From the NCBI RefSeq assembly GCF_900566055.1, contig NZ_UPHQ01000237.1, forward strand, positions 1 through 64,000: a DNA stretch of 64,000 nucleotides, given 5' to 3'. The notes below the pieces were generated by a model. It was not told the origin of the DNA and did not search any database. It saw only the letters and a program-made list of their open reading frames with translations. Position 1 is the first letter of the stretch. Each line of letters begins with the position of its first letter. Below are positions 34,229 through 44,169 of the stretch, in pieces. This DNA is from Mycobacterium innocens (GTDB lineage: Bacteria; Actinomycetota; Actinomycetes; Mycobacteriales; Mycobacteriaceae). Both the position numbers and the translations under genes were made by a program.

Positions 34229-35932
34229 TCACGCCGCCAAGAGCATGTCCATCCAGGTCTTGGGCGCCTTGACCAGATCTGACTGCCGATACAGCTGGCC
34301 ATCGGGAGCGACGTAGCGACCAGTGCGGGGGTCGTACTGCGCCACGGCCAAACCCGGGCTCACTCGAGAACCGTTGTGGCCGAACGCACTTGGTGCAGCC
34401 TGCGGCCCGCCAACCGGGGCCGGGGGGGCGCCGTCCGGAACGTCCATCGGCGCGATTGGCGTCAGTTCCACCGGCACCGGCGGTTGCAAGTTGGCCGGCG
34501 GCGGTACCGACGATCCCGGCGGTATCGGTGGTTGCCCCAGGGGCACCGGCGAATTCGGCGGTCCCGGCGGCGTTCCCCGCGGCCCGGGCGATCCCGGTGG
34601 CAGCGGGGTGCCCTCCACCGGTCCGAAAATCCGGTCCCGGTAGAAGTTGACCCGGTCATCGGGCGGGATGCCCTGTGCGAGCAGGTTCGGATCCAGCGGA
34701 TAGGTGCCGAAGACGTGCTGGCGCATCGCCAGTGGCTCGAAAGGCCGGTCGCTGTCACAGATTTCGACCGTCGGCGCGCGCTTGCCCGGGTGCTCGAGGC
34801 AGGGATAGTTCCGGGCACCGCGAACCGAAATCGGTGAGTCCTGCGGCAGCTTGCAGTACAGCCCGTCCGGGGTATCGATCGTCGTGGTGTCGGCCGGCGA
34901 GCGCCATTGGCTTGGCGGTAGGAACCCGACCGTGCAGCCGGGCGGATCGTCGACCAGAGCCGCGAAGTCGCCCTGGGCGTAGCCCGTCGGGTTTTTGGTG
35001 CCGACGAACGATTGAATCGCGGCAATGAACGGCGGCAGCAACACCAGTACCTGCTCGAGTGACGCGTGGTAGGTCACCGCGATCTGGCCGACCGTGGTCA
35101 GGTTGGCCAGTAGCACCGGCAGCGTCGGCTTGATCTGCCCGAGCAGTCGAGACGCCTCGTCGAATGCGCCGGGGCCTTGCTCCAGCAGGGTGCGGACCTG
35201 CGGGTCGTTGGTCACCAGTTGGCCGGAGACGCCGGCAAGGCTGCGCGCCCACAGCCGGATCGCGTCGGTGGTTTGCGCTTGGGAGTCCAGAACCGGCCCG
35301 GTGTCCTCGGTGAGGGTTCGGGTCCGGTCGGCGACACCGTTGAGGTCACCGGAAACCTTTGCCGCCGAGTCGAACAACGATCCGAAATCGTAGCCCGCCC
35401 CGTTGAATCCCTTGAATGCCTCGTCGAGCAACGCGACGAGCTTGTCCTTGGGGATGCTGTCGATCAACGCACTGGTCTGATCGAGCACCGGCCCGATCGG
35501 CTGCGGAATGGTGGCCTGGCTCATCGGGATCACCGATCCGTTGTGCAGATAGGGCGGCGAGTTGGTGCGCGGCCGCAGATCCACGTACTGTTCGCCGACC
35601 GCTGAGATGCTGCGCACATCGGCTTCCAGGTCCGCCGGGATCTTCGGCGAAGAACCAAGCGACAGCGTCGCATTCGTGCACGGACTGCGTGTGGGGTCGC
35701 TGCAGTGCGACGTCAGCCCCACCGCGGTCACCTTGCCGACCTGCACGCCGCGGTAGGTCACGTTGCTGAAGCGGTAGAGGCCGCCGGCCGCGGGCACCTC
35801 CAGGGTGACCGTTATCCGCCCGATTCCGAGCAGCGTCGGCGCCTGGATGTACATCAACACCATGACGAACACACCGACGATGCCCACGATCGTGAAAATC
35901 GCCAGCTGGATACGAACGAACCGGGTCAGCAT
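34229..35932 (-). CDS. mceF: Mce family protein MceF
   Basis: 567 aa. N-terminal membrane anchor (IQLAIFTIVGIVGVFVMVLMY), then the MlaD/Mce domain with GGLYRFSNVTYRGVQVGKV, a long helical middle, and a Pro/Gly-rich tail (about 440-520). Substrate-binding component of a lipid ABC-type importer in the cell envelope. Its ATG directly follows the mceE stop (TAAATG). The start resembles the Mce3F class more than Mce4F as I remember them; that subgrouping is uncertain. Confidence 0.92.
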   Translation of the reverse strand: MLTRFVRIQLAIFTIVGIVGVFVMVLMYIQAPTLLGIGRITVTLEVPAAGGLYRFSNVTYRGVQVGKVTAVGLTSHCSDPTRSPCTNATLSLGSSPKIPADLEADVRSISAVGEQYVDLRPRTNSPPYLHNGSVIPMSQATIPQPIGPVLDQTSALIDSIPKDKLVALLDEAFKGFNGAGYDFGSLFDSAAKVSGDLNGVADRTRTLTEDTGPVLDSQAQTTDAIRLWARSLAGVSGQLVTNDPQVRTLLEQGPGAFDEASRLLGQIKPTLPVLLANLTTVGQIAVTYHASLEQVLVLLPPFIAAIQSFVGTKNPTGYAQGDFAALVDDPPGCTVGFLPPSQWRSPADTTTIDTPDGLYCKLPQDSPISVRGARNYPCLEHPGKRAPTVEICDSDRPFEPLAMRQHVFGTYPLDPNLLAQGIPPDDRVNFYRDRIFGPVEGTPLPPGSPGPRGTPPGPPNSPVPLGQPPIPPGSSVPPPANLQPPVPVELTPIAPMDVPDGAPPAPVGGPQAAPSAFGHNGSRVSPGLAVAQYDPRTGRYVAPDGQLYRQSDLVKAPKTWMDMLLAA

Positions 35933-37297
35933 TTACGAGCCCCCATCCGGTGGCTGCGTGGCGGTCGGCGGCGTGCCCGGCACCTGCGGACCGAATTCGG
36001 GTGTCGCCGGGCCCAGCTGTGGCCGCGGTGGTGGCGGCACCGGCGGCGGCGCGCCCGGCGGCGGCAACGGCAGCGGCACAAACGTTGCGGGGCCCGGCGC
36101 CGCCGTCGGCGTCAACGGCGCACCGACCGGCGGCGCCACCGGCCCAGGAGCGGATGGATTCCGCGGGTCGGGCGTGTACTGGTACTGCAGGTACTGCGGG
36201 TCCCCGGGCGCCGGCACCAGCTCCGCGCCCAACCGTCCCCAGTGGGTGCCCAGCAACAGCCCCTTGCGCAGCCGGGCGTTCGTCAGGTCGAGAACGAAAA
36301 ACCCGTTGACGAAGTCACCTCGGATGGCTCGGTCGATGAGGTTCTGGGTGAACGGGTAGGTCGGCGCGTAGGCAAGGGCGGCGTCGAGCTCCGGCCCGAC
36401 GTCGGCGAGCGCACCGATGGTCGGCTCAAGGTTTTTCAGATTCGTGACCAGATCGCTGCCCGCGTCGTTGACCAGCCTGGTGGCGGTGTCGCTGAACACC
36501 CTGAGTCTGTCCAACGCGGCCGTGATGCGCGGCCGCTCGCGGATCAGAACGTCCAGGGCGGGCGGCACCTTGTAGAGCGCCTGGGTGATGATGTCGCGCT
36601 GGCTGGCGAACGTGCCGGCAAGCCGGTTCAGTGCCTGGATCGACGCGACGATGTTGCCACGCTGTTGGTCGAGTGTTCCCACGAACCGGTCGAGGCGATC
36701 GATCAGGTCGCGAACATCGGCTGCCCGGCCGGACAAGGCCGCGTTGAAATTGTGCACGATGTCGCCGATTTGGGTGAAGCCGCCCGAGTTGATGACAACC
36801 GACAACGACGACAACGTCTGTTCCGTCGACGGGTACGTCGACGACTTGTCCAGCGGGACGGTGGCGCAGGGCGGCTGGGCGAGGTGAAGCCGGGCGCATT
36901 CGGCCGCCGGTTGCAACTTCCCTTCGCCCTGTTTTCCGGGCGGCGGATTGAGCTCGAGGTGCATGGACCCCAGCAGACTCGTCTGACCGACACTGGCAAT
37001 CACGTTGGCGGGTATCACCACACCGTGCTTCACCGAGATCTCGACGTCGGCGTGCCAGCCGGTCACCCGCATCCTGCCGATGCTGCCGACCACGACGTCG
37101 TTGACCATCACCGGCGAATTCGACTCCATGGTGCCGACATTGGCGATCTCGACGTGATAGATGTCGGCACCCGAGCCACGTCCCACCGCGCCGGGCAGCG
37201 GCAGCGAGTTGAGGCCGTTGAATGCGCATCCGGTCACACTCAGCATGACGGCCGCGCCGAGGACCAGCACCCGGCGGGCCAACACCCGGGCGGTCAC
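35933..37297 (-). CDS. mceE: Mce family lipoprotein MceE
   Basis: 454 aa. Lipoprotein signal with lipobox LSVTGC, lipidated Cys24. Mce domain (IYHVEIANVGTMESNSPVMV, VGSIGRMRVTGWHADVEI), helical needle region, then a C-terminal stretch very rich in Pro (about 400-450). Corresponds to the LprK/LprL-type lipoprotein that every mce operon carries in fifth position. GTG start overlaps the mceD stop (GTGA). Confidence 0.92.
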   Translation of the reverse strand: MTARVLARRVLVLGAAVMLSVTGCAFNGLNSLPLPGAVGRGSGADIYHVEIANVGTMESNSPVMVNDVVVGSIGRMRVTGWHADVEISVKHGVVIPANVIASVGQTSLLGSMHLELNPPPGKQGEGKLQPAAECARLHLAQPPCATVPLDKSSTYPSTEQTLSSLSVVINSGGFTQIGDIVHNFNAALSGRAADVRDLIDRLDRFVGTLDQQRGNIVASIQALNRLAGTFASQRDIITQALYKVPPALDVLIRERPRITAALDRLRVFSDTATRLVNDAGSDLVTNLKNLEPTIGALADVGPELDAALAYAPTYPFTQNLIDRAIRGDFVNGFFVLDLTNARLRKGLLLGTHWGRLGAELVPAPGDPQYLQYQYTPDPRNPSAPGPVAPPVGAPLTPTAAPGPATFVPLPLPPPGAPPPVPPPPRPQLGPATPEFGPQVPGTPPTATQPPDGGS

Positions 37298-38703
37298 GGC
37301 TGCGTTCCTTCGGCTGGGAGCAGGCCGGGTATCGGCGCCGGCGACGGCGGCGGTGACTCGCCCGGGCGGGTGGGCGCCGGCGGCTCGGGCATTGCCGCGC
37401 CCGGTATCCGTGCCGGCGGCCCCGGCGGCGGCGGATAGTCCGGCGTATCGCCGGGCAGCCCGGTATAGGCCGACACCGCCGGTGGCAGCTCGGGCGGTCC
37501 GGGCTTGGGGCCCTCACCTCCGGGCGCCAGCCGCGGCTCGGTGTAGACGATGTTTTGCGGGTCCGCCGACGACGCCAGGATCAGGTTGATCGGAATAGGG
37601 AGATAGTTCCAGTTGAAGAGCAACAGCGGGTTGAACACTCGCAGTGCCGGACTGAGATACAGGCCGCACAGCTTGCCGGATTCGACGGCGGTGACGTTTT
37701 CGATGGCCCCGAGTTGCGAGCAGTAGAGGTTCACCGAATTGGCCGTGTTGTTGACCGTGAACGCGCCACGGATTGCCCCCATGTCGGGTTCGTAGTCGTT
37801 GTAGGCGTTGGCGAGTGCGTTCGGCGTGACGTGCAGGATGTTCTTGAGAGCCATCTTGTTGTCGACCAGGATCTGGGTCAGGTCGGCCAATCGCGCGATC
37901 TGCTCCGAGGTCGGATCACGGGTTTGCGCGATGAACCGTTGCACCTCACCGACGGCGCCCGCCAAGTCGGTGAGCGCGGCGTCCAAGTCGGATTTATTGT
38001 CGTCGAGCACATTGGTCAGCGTGGCCAGCTGGTTGTTGAACACCACCAGTTGTTGGTTGCTGTCGCGAAGCACCTTGACGAAAGTCTGCAGATTCTTGAT
38101 GATGTCGACGATGTTGCCGCTGCCGTCGGCCAAGATCCGCCCCACCCCGGACAGTTCGGCCAGGGTCTGTCTCAGCTTCGCGCCATTGCCGCCCAGCGCG
38201 TTGGCGGCGCTGTCGATGAAGCGCGCCACCGAGGGCGTCGAGACTTTGCTGTTGGGCCCCAATTCCGTTGCCAGCCGCATTAGTTGGTCTTTGACCTCGT
38301 CCCACTCGACGGGTATCGCGGTCCGCTCGCGCGGTATCACGGCGCCGTCGGGCATGGTGGGACCGCTGGACCGGTAGGCCGGGGTGAGTTGGACATAGCG
38401 GGCCGCGACCAGATTCTGCGCGACGATCACCGCCTTGGCATCCGCCGGAATGGGGACGTCGTGATCGACGTGCATGACCATCTTGGCCGTGGTCCCCTCC
38501 GGATGGATGGCGGTGATCGTGCCGACCTTGATACCCGAGACCCGCACGTCGTCGCCCGGGTAGATCGCGGTGGTCTTGGTGAAGTAGGCGGTGATCGTCT
38601 TCGGGCGGAAGAACGTATTGCGAACGGCCACTGCGGCGCCCACGACGACCAGCGCTACCAACATGATCGCCAGCCCGGCCCGAAGCGTGGTGCGGGTGAT
38701 CAT
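37294..38703 (-). CDS. mceD: Mce family protein MceD
   Basis: 469 aa from the ATG at 38703 (MITRTTLRAGLAIMLVALVV), which shares one base with the mceC stop (TGATG); a frame to 38754 is longer but overlaps mceC. N-terminal anchor, Mce domain (KTITAYFTKTTAIYPGDDVR, VSGIKVGTI), helical region, Pro-rich tail. Envelope lipid-transfer subunit. Confidence 0.92.
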   Translation of the reverse strand: MITRTTLRAGLAIMLVALVVVGAAVAVRNTFFRPKTITAYFTKTTAIYPGDDVRVSGIKVGTITAIHPEGTTAKMVMHVDHDVPIPADAKAVIVAQNLVAARYVQLTPAYRSSGPTMPDGAVIPRERTAIPVEWDEVKDQLMRLATELGPNSKVSTPSVARFIDSAANALGGNGAKLRQTLAELSGVGRILADGSGNIVDIIKNLQTFVKVLRDSNQQLVVFNNQLATLTNVLDDNKSDLDAALTDLAGAVGEVQRFIAQTRDPTSEQIARLADLTQILVDNKMALKNILHVTPNALANAYNDYEPDMGAIRGAFTVNNTANSVNLYCSQLGAIENVTAVESGKLCGLYLSPALRVFNPLLLFNWNYLPIPINLILASSADPQNIVYTEPRLAPGGEGPKPGPPELPPAVSAYTGLPGDTPDYPPPPGPPARIPGAAMPEPPAPTRPGESPPPSPAPIPGLLPAEGTQP

Positions 38704-39824
38704 CACGACCCTCCGGCGAAGGGCGGAAGGCCGGGCACCCGGCAGTCGGGGCACGGTGGAATGGCGTTGGAGGGGAAGGGGATCAGTGCTCGCGGACCGG
38801 CGGTGTCCGGTGGCTGACCGGGCGCTCCGTAAGCTCGGAAGCCGAAGAAATAGTCGAAGAACGGCTGAAAGAGCTCCATTACCAAGAAGTTCGGGACGAA
38901 CGCGGTGTAGTAGAACCCGTTGGAGATGGCCTCGCCCTGGGTGAGCTGATACTTGGCCAGGCCCGGTAGCGCCTGCGAGAGATTGTCGCGGTTCTTCTCC
39001 AGCATCGCGATCACCGAATTCAGCCTGGTCAACGTCGGCGCCAACTTGCTTTCGTTGTCGTGCACCAATCCGGTCAGCTGTTTGGCCACCGCGGAGGTGT
39101 TGGCCAGCAGTTGCACAATCTCTTGTCGGCGGGCCACCAGGACGGACAGCAGGCTGTTGGCGTCGAGGATCAGCGTGTTCACCTGCGCGCTGCGTTGCGA
39201 AAGGATCTTGGTGACATCGGCGGCGCCTTGTAAGAGGTCGCGCAGTGATTTGTTGCGGCTGTTGAGGGTTTGCGACAGCCGGGTCACCCCGTCGAAGGCC
39301 GGGCCCAATTGCGGGGCGATCTGGTCAAGCGTTGTCGCGAGCGTGTCCAGCGACTGGTTGAGCGTATCGGTATTGGTGCCGGCGACATCGGTCGTGAGAT
39401 CGCTGAGGGCGTCGCTCAACGAGTACGGCGAGGATGTGCGTGAAATCGGTATCACATCCATGGGATGCAGCTTGCCGCCGCCCGCCGATTCCAGGGTGAG
39501 CACCCGCTGGCCCAGCAGCGAACCGGTCCGGATGTGTGCGGTGGTGTCCGACCCGAGGAGCACCGTCCCTTTGATGGTGAACGTCACCAGTGCATCGCCG
39601 TTGTGCAGGGCCACATCCGAGACCGAGCCGACCTTCATTCCCGATATCGTCACGTCGTTGCCCTGGGCCAGGCCACCGGCTTCGGAGAACACCGCCTGGT
39701 ATCTGACGGCGGTGGCCCGCTGGATCAGTTGCTCGGGCGACAGGCCGACGGCGATGACCATGATCACCAGCACGGTGCCGATGAATCCGGCCCGAACGAG
39801 ACCGGTGCCGCGGTACTTGTTCAT
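38703..39824 (-). CDS. mceC: Mce family protein MceC
   Basis: 373 aa. N-terminal anchor (AGFIGTVLVIMVIAVGL), Mce domain with YQAVFSEAGGLAQGNDVTIS and GMKVGSVSDV, long helical region, short tail. ATG overlaps the mceB stop (ATGA). Third substrate-binding subunit of the transporter. Confidence 0.92.
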   Translation of the reverse strand: MNKYRGTGLVRAGFIGTVLVIMVIAVGLSPEQLIQRATAVRYQAVFSEAGGLAQGNDVTISGMKVGSVSDVALHNGDALVTFTIKGTVLLGSDTTAHIRTGSLLGQRVLTLESAGGGKLHPMDVIPISRTSSPYSLSDALSDLTTDVAGTNTDTLNQSLDTLATTLDQIAPQLGPAFDGVTRLSQTLNSRNKSLRDLLQGAADVTKILSQRSAQVNTLILDANSLLSVLVARRQEIVQLLANTSAVAKQLTGLVHDNESKLAPTLTRLNSVIAMLEKNRDNLSQALPGLAKYQLTQGEAISNGFYYTAFVPNFLVMELFQPFFDYFFGFRAYGAPGQPPDTAGPRALIPFPSNAIPPCPDCRVPGLPPFAGGS

Positions 39825-40861
39825 CGGTCTCCCTCATCGGGCTCCGCGCACCGCCCGCCTTCTTGGCGGTAGATGGGCGATACCACGGTCCGGTACTGCA
39901 GGTCGGAGACGCGAAGGCTCAGCTCGCAGAGGTAGTACGGAATCCAGGCACCGTAGGAGCCCAGCCGCACCAGCTTGCGGTAGTTGTTGGGCAGCTTCGC
40001 CAACGACACGTCGATCTTGTCCTTGTCCTGGTCAAGCAGCGGCGCCAGCCGGTTGAGCTGATCCACCGTGCCGGCCAGCGGCGGCCGGGCCCGGGTGAGC
40101 AGATCCGCGATCGACGCGGTTCCCTGGTCCAGGGCGTCGATAGCGGTGCCGATCGTATTGCGGTCGTCGGAAAACGCGCTGACGAGTCGCTGCAGGCGAT
40201 CCAGCGCGGTGGAGAATTTGTCGCCGTCCTTGTCCAGCGTGGCAACCACCGCGTTGAGGTTGTCGATCAATTGCTGGACGGTTTCGTTGTTGTCGGCCAA
40301 CGTAGTTGAGAACGACGACGTTTTCGACAGCAACGACTGCAGGGTGCCGCCCTCGCCCTGGAACACCTGTACCAGCGACGCGGTGAGCGCGTTGACGTCT
40401 TGCGGATTCAGGCCCTGGATAACCGGTTTCAGGCCACCCAGCAGCAGATCGAGGTCGAGCGCGGGCGCCGTCCGGTCGAGCGGAATCTCGCCGCCGGCAG
40501 GCAGTACCTTGGTGGATCCGGGACCGTCGACGAGTTCGAGATAGCGGTCACCGACCAGGTTGAGGTAGCGGACGACGGCCCGGGTGCCGGTGGTGAGCAC
40601 GACGCTGCGATCGGTGTCGAACTTCACCCGCACCCTTTTGTCGGGCAGCAGCGTGACGCTGTTGACGGTGCCCACCCGGATGCCCGCCACGCGTACCGTC
40701 TGTCCGGACTTGAGTCGCGAGACATCGTTGAAGACAGCGGAATAACCATTCGTCGAACCCGTGCGGTACTGACCGAAAATGAAGAACAAGAACACCGTCA
40801 GCACCGTCATGATCACGGCGAAGATGCCGAACTTGACGATCATCGGGCGTGAGCTGCTCAT
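39821..40861 (-). CDS. mceB: Mce family protein MceB
   Basis: 346 aa. Anchor (KFGIFAVIMTVLTVFLFFIF), Mce domain with GYSAVFNDVSRLKSGQTVRV and GIRVGTVNSV, helical region; no Pro-rich tail. ATG overlaps the mceA stop (ATGA). Substrate-binding subunit. Confidence 0.92.
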   Translation of the reverse strand: MSSSRPMIVKFGIFAVIMTVLTVFLFFIFGQYRTGSTNGYSAVFNDVSRLKSGQTVRVAGIRVGTVNSVTLLPDKRVRVKFDTDRSVVLTTGTRAVVRYLNLVGDRYLELVDGPGSTKVLPAGGEIPLDRTAPALDLDLLLGGLKPVIQGLNPQDVNALTASLVQVFQGEGGTLQSLLSKTSSFSTTLADNNETVQQLIDNLNAVVATLDKDGDKFSTALDRLQRLVSAFSDDRNTIGTAIDALDQGTASIADLLTRARPPLAGTVDQLNRLAPLLDQDKDKIDVSLAKLPNNYRKLVRLGSYGAWIPYYLCELSLRVSDLQYRTVVSPIYRQEGGRCAEPDEGDR

Positions 40862-42135
40862 CCGGGCTGCCCGATCTGCATCGTGTTGCGCGGCGGCCCG
40901 TCGAGTGGCCCGTACAGCAGCTGTTTGAGGGCATCCGAATTCAGCAGCAGGTGCGGGTTTCCGTACTGCCAGGGGTTGGCGCCGACGTCGGCGACCACGA
41001 ACGGCGGAGCCACGTCAAAGGGCACCACCGGAAGCTCCCAGCACTGCGGGCCACCGGTCGCGGCCACCTTGGGCAAGTTGACCGGGTAACGATATCGTTC
41101 GGCCCCCCACTCGAAACCGACCAACACCAACACGCCGGGGGTGGGCAGCGGCGGCGCGTGCAGATTCACCAACGACCCGGCCAGACCGCAATACAGCGCT
41201 TGGTGGTATTCGTTGGTCAGATTGGTGGTCGGCACCAGCAGATGCAGGACATCGGTGAGCGCTTGCCGGTTGCCGCCTATCACGTCGTTGCCCATGTCGG
41301 CCAGACCGATCGAGCTGATCAAGAAGGCGTCCAGGTTGCGTTGCTCGTCGAGAATCGTCTTGCTGATCCGGATGGCATTGTCGGCCGTGGTGACCAGGTC
41401 TTGCGCGGCGTCGGCATAGGCGTTGCTGACCGTGGGCAGGACCTCGAGGTCGTGGCGAAGCGCCGGAAGACTCGGATCCTGGGTGGCCAGGAAGTGATCG
41501 AGATCGGACAGCATCTGGCCGATCTCGTGGCCGCGGCCGTTCACCGCCGACGCGATGGCGCCGAGGGTCTCGTTCAGTTTGGCGGGATCGATGGAGTTCA
41601 GCACCGAGGTGAGTTGCTGGAAAACCGTGTTGATTTCGACGGTGACGTGCTGGCCCTCGAGCACCGCACCGGCGCGCAGCGGCCGCGGCGACGGATTATC
41701 GGGCGGCACCAGCTCGACGAACTTCGCGCCGAAGACGGTCGTCGACGCGATGTCGACGAGCACGTTGGACGGGATGAGATGCATCTGCGACGGTTGCATG
41801 GCCAGGTGCAGCACCGCTTTGCCGTCCGGCCGGGATTCGATCGAGGCGACCTTACCCACCTCAACCCCGCGCATCTTGACCTTGGAGTCGGGGTTCATCA
41901 CCAGGCCGGCTCGCGGCGAAACCACGGTCACCGGCACGCTCTCGGTGAACGAACCCCGGAACAGACCCACCGCGACGGCGGCGATGCCGGCCACCACGAC
42001 GACGGTTGCCAAACCCGCCAAGGGGCGAACATAGGACCGCACGCCGAAGTGCCGGCCGGGTGACGCCGCGACAGGCCTTGCGGCGCTGGCGGTTTCCGAA
42101 CGGTGAAGGGGACCCGGCCCGAGGTTCTTCGTCAC
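40858..42135 (-). CDS. mceA: Mce family protein MceA
   Basis: 425 aa, GTG start 11 bp after the yrbEB stop. Anchor near 38-60 (LAGLATVVVVAGIAAVAVGL), Mce domain with SPRAGLVMNPDSKVKMRGVE and VGKVASIE, then TTVFGAKFVELVPPDNPSPR, typical of MceA (mammalian cell entry) proteins. First of the six Mce subunits. Confidence 0.93.
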   Translation of the reverse strand: MTKNLGPGPLHRSETASAARPVAASPGRHFGVRSYVRPLAGLATVVVVAGIAAVAVGLFRGSFTESVPVTVVSPRAGLVMNPDSKVKMRGVEVGKVASIESRPDGKAVLHLAMQPSQMHLIPSNVLVDIASTTVFGAKFVELVPPDNPSPRPLRAGAVLEGQHVTVEINTVFQQLTSVLNSIDPAKLNETLGAIASAVNGRGHEIGQMLSDLDHFLATQDPSLPALRHDLEVLPTVSNAYADAAQDLVTTADNAIRISKTILDEQRNLDAFLISSIGLADMGNDVIGGNRQALTDVLHLLVPTTNLTNEYHQALYCGLAGSLVNLHAPPLPTPGVLVLVGFEWGAERYRYPVNLPKVAATGGPQCWELPVVPFDVAPPFVVADVGANPWQYGNPHLLLNSDALKQLLYGPLDGPPRNTMQIGQPG

Positions 42136-42146
42136 TGTCGTTTCCC

Positions 42147-42992
42147 CTAGCCCGACAAGTGGAAGTTGCCGTTGGAGCCGTAGATGGATAGCGACACCAG
42201 CAGTGTCACCGAGACGACCACGACCAGCGAGGTGCGTACCGCGTTACCGGTCGCAACCCCGACACCGGCCGGTCCGCCCGAGGCGAAATAGCCGAAATAG
42301 GTATGGATCAACAAGATGGTCAGTGCCATCAGCACCGCCTGCAGGAACGACCACAACAGGTCGATCGGATTCAGGAACGTCGTGAAGTAGTGCTGATAGA
42401 GGCCACCCGATTGGCCGAACAGCACCACGGTGACAAATTGGCTGGCGAGGAAGGACAGGATGACGGCGATGGAATACAGCGGGGTGATCGCGAGCATCCC
42501 GGCGACGATCCTGGTGCTGACCAGATATGAAATCGGGCGGATCGCCATCGATTCCAGCGCATCGATCTCTTCGTTGATCCGCATCGCGCCCAGCTGTGCG
42601 GTCACGCCGGCGCCGAAGGTGGCGGCCAGCCCGATTCCCGCCACCACCGGCGCTGAAATGCGAACGTTGATGAAAGCGGCCAGGAATCCGGTCAACGCTT
42701 CGATGCCGATATTGCCCAGCGAGCTGTAGCCCTGGACCGCCAGCGTGCCTCCCGCGGCCAACGTCAAGAAGCCGACGATCACCAGGGTACCGCCGATCAT
42801 CGCCAAAGTCCCTGCACCCATGCTGATTTCGGCGACAAGACGAATGATTTCCCGCCGGTAGTGGGTGGCCGCGAACGGAGCGCCGGCCAGCGCCTTGCCG
42901 TAGAACAACGTGTGATCGCCGATGCGGCTCAACGTGCCGACCGGCTTTTGGAGTTGTCGCGTCAGTCGCGGATAGGCTGCTCGCAGTGTCAC
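42147..42992 (-). CDS. yrbEB: YrbEB/MlaE-family permease
   Basis: 281 aa, GTG start. MlaE-type permease with about six helices. The coupling loop GAMRINEEIDALESMAIRPI (EExDAL motif) contacts the ATPase MceG, which is encoded elsewhere. Second gene of the mce operon, 27 bp after yrbEA. C-terminus NAVRTSLVVVVSVTLLVSLS. Confidence 0.94.
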   Translation of the reverse strand: MTLRAAYPRLTRQLQKPVGTLSRIGDHTLFYGKALAGAPFAATHYRREIIRLVAEISMGAGTLAMIGGTLVIVGFLTLAAGGTLAVQGYSSLGNIGIEALTGFLAAFINVRISAPVVAGIGLAATFGAGVTAQLGAMRINEEIDALESMAIRPISYLVSTRIVAGMLAITPLYSIAVILSFLASQFVTVVLFGQSGGLYQHYFTTFLNPIDLLWSFLQAVLMALTILLIHTYFGYFASGGPAGVGVATGNAVRTSLVVVVSVTLLVSLSIYGSNGNFHLSG

Positions 42993-43019
42993 AGCGTGTC
43001 CCTAGGCCTCCCGTTGCGG

Positions 43020-43826
43020 TTATTTGGCTGACATGCGGATGCCGATAGCGGTGACAACCACGTTCACGACGAACAACGACATGAACGCGTACACCACGGT
43101 CTCGTTGACGGCGTTTCCGACGGCCTTGGCGCCCCCGCCGGATACCGTCAGCCCCCGGTAGCACGCAACCAGACCGGCGATCAGGCCGAAAAGCGCTGCC
43201 TTGACACAGGAAATGATCACCTCGGGCACCCCGGTCAACAAGGTGATGCCCGCGGCGAACGCACCGGGGTTGACGTCTTGGACGAACACCGAAAAGACAT
43301 AGCCGCCCAGAATGCCGATGATGACGACCAGACTGTTCAACAACAGCGCGACCAATCCCGAAGCCAGCATGCGCGGGGTCACCAAGCGCTGCACGGGGTT
43401 GATGCCCAGTACCTCCATCGCGTCGATTTCCTCACGGATCGTTCGCGAACCAAGGTCTGCACACATCGCCGTCGCGCCCGCGCCGGCGACGATCAACACG
43501 GTCACCAGCGGACCGACTTGGGTGACCGCACCGAAAGCGGCCCCCGCACCGGACAAGTCCGCCGCACCCAGTTCGCGCAGCAGAATGTTGAGCGTGAAGC
43601 TGACCAGGACGGTGAATGGGATGGCCACCAACAACGTCGGCGCCATCGAGACGCGCGCGACGAACCACGACTGCTCCAGGAACTCCCGCCACTGGAAGGG
43701 CCGCCGGAACACGAACTTGATGGCGTCCGCCGACATCGCGAATAGCCCCCCGACCGCCTGCATGGGTTTGGACCCGCGCCCAAACGTGACGCCCGGTGAC
43801 CAGCGGTCCGCCCCCCTACCGGTCAT
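43020..43826 (-). CDS. yrbEA: YrbEA/MlaE-family permease
   Basis: 268 aa from the ATG at 43826 (MTGRGADRW), with a purine-rich GAGAAGGG upstream; a TTG at 43871 would give 283 aa. MlaE permease: SMAPTLLVAIPFTVLVSFTL, the EExDAM loop LGSRTIREEIDAMEVLGINP, and NAVNETVVYAFMSLFVVNVV. First gene of the eight-gene yrbEAB-mceABCDEF operon. Confidence 0.93.
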   Translation of the reverse strand: MTGRGADRWSPGVTFGRGSKPMQAVGGLFAMSADAIKFVFRRPFQWREFLEQSWFVARVSMAPTLLVAIPFTVLVSFTLNILLRELGAADLSGAGAAFGAVTQVGPLVTVLIVAGAGATAMCADLGSRTIREEIDAMEVLGINPVQRLVTPRMLASGLVALLLNSLVVIIGILGGYVFSVFVQDVNPGAFAAGITLLTGVPEVIISCVKAALFGLIAGLVACYRGLTVSGGGAKAVGNAVNETVVYAFMSLFVVNVVVTAIGIRMSAK

Positions 43827-44169
43827 CGGTCCCCGGCCCTTCTCGCGTTGTGTGGCCAGTTGTGTAGCCAATGAGGCGCCATGCCAAGCTGACCCGGGCG
43901 GCGACGATCATCGGTTGCCCCAGAGGGCATGGGCTCGCCTGAAGAACGGCTACCGCCCTCACGCCAGTCCTCCATTCCGCTGCGTGAGTTGGTGCTTGCG
44001 AACAATGCCGGCCCAGCCCCCACGTCTTGCAAGCCTGTGGCGATTATGGCTCATGCCGCGCCCAGGTGTAACCGGAAACCCGTAACCGTTATCCGACAAG
44101 GCGGATCGGCTGCGACGGCTTCGAACAACGGGGGCATTCGGCATCGCGGGCTCGGGTCTCATGCGGGTC
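43827..44169. other. 343-bp region before the mce operon
   Basis: No gene supported. It separates the mce operon from the CoA transferase gene on the same strand, so the mce promoter is likely here. No palindrome of the GAGAAT or TGCTAAGCA type was found in it. Confidence 0.5.

Noticed and set aside
34323-34643. Plus-strand Gly-rich frame resembling a PE_PGRS protein
   Set aside because: It is the antisense of the Pro/Gly-rich tail of mceF and has no PE domain or start context.
35705-37438. 577-codon plus-strand frame over mceE/mceD
   Set aside because: Arg/Ala/Gly-biased shadow of well-supported mce genes in the opposite direction.
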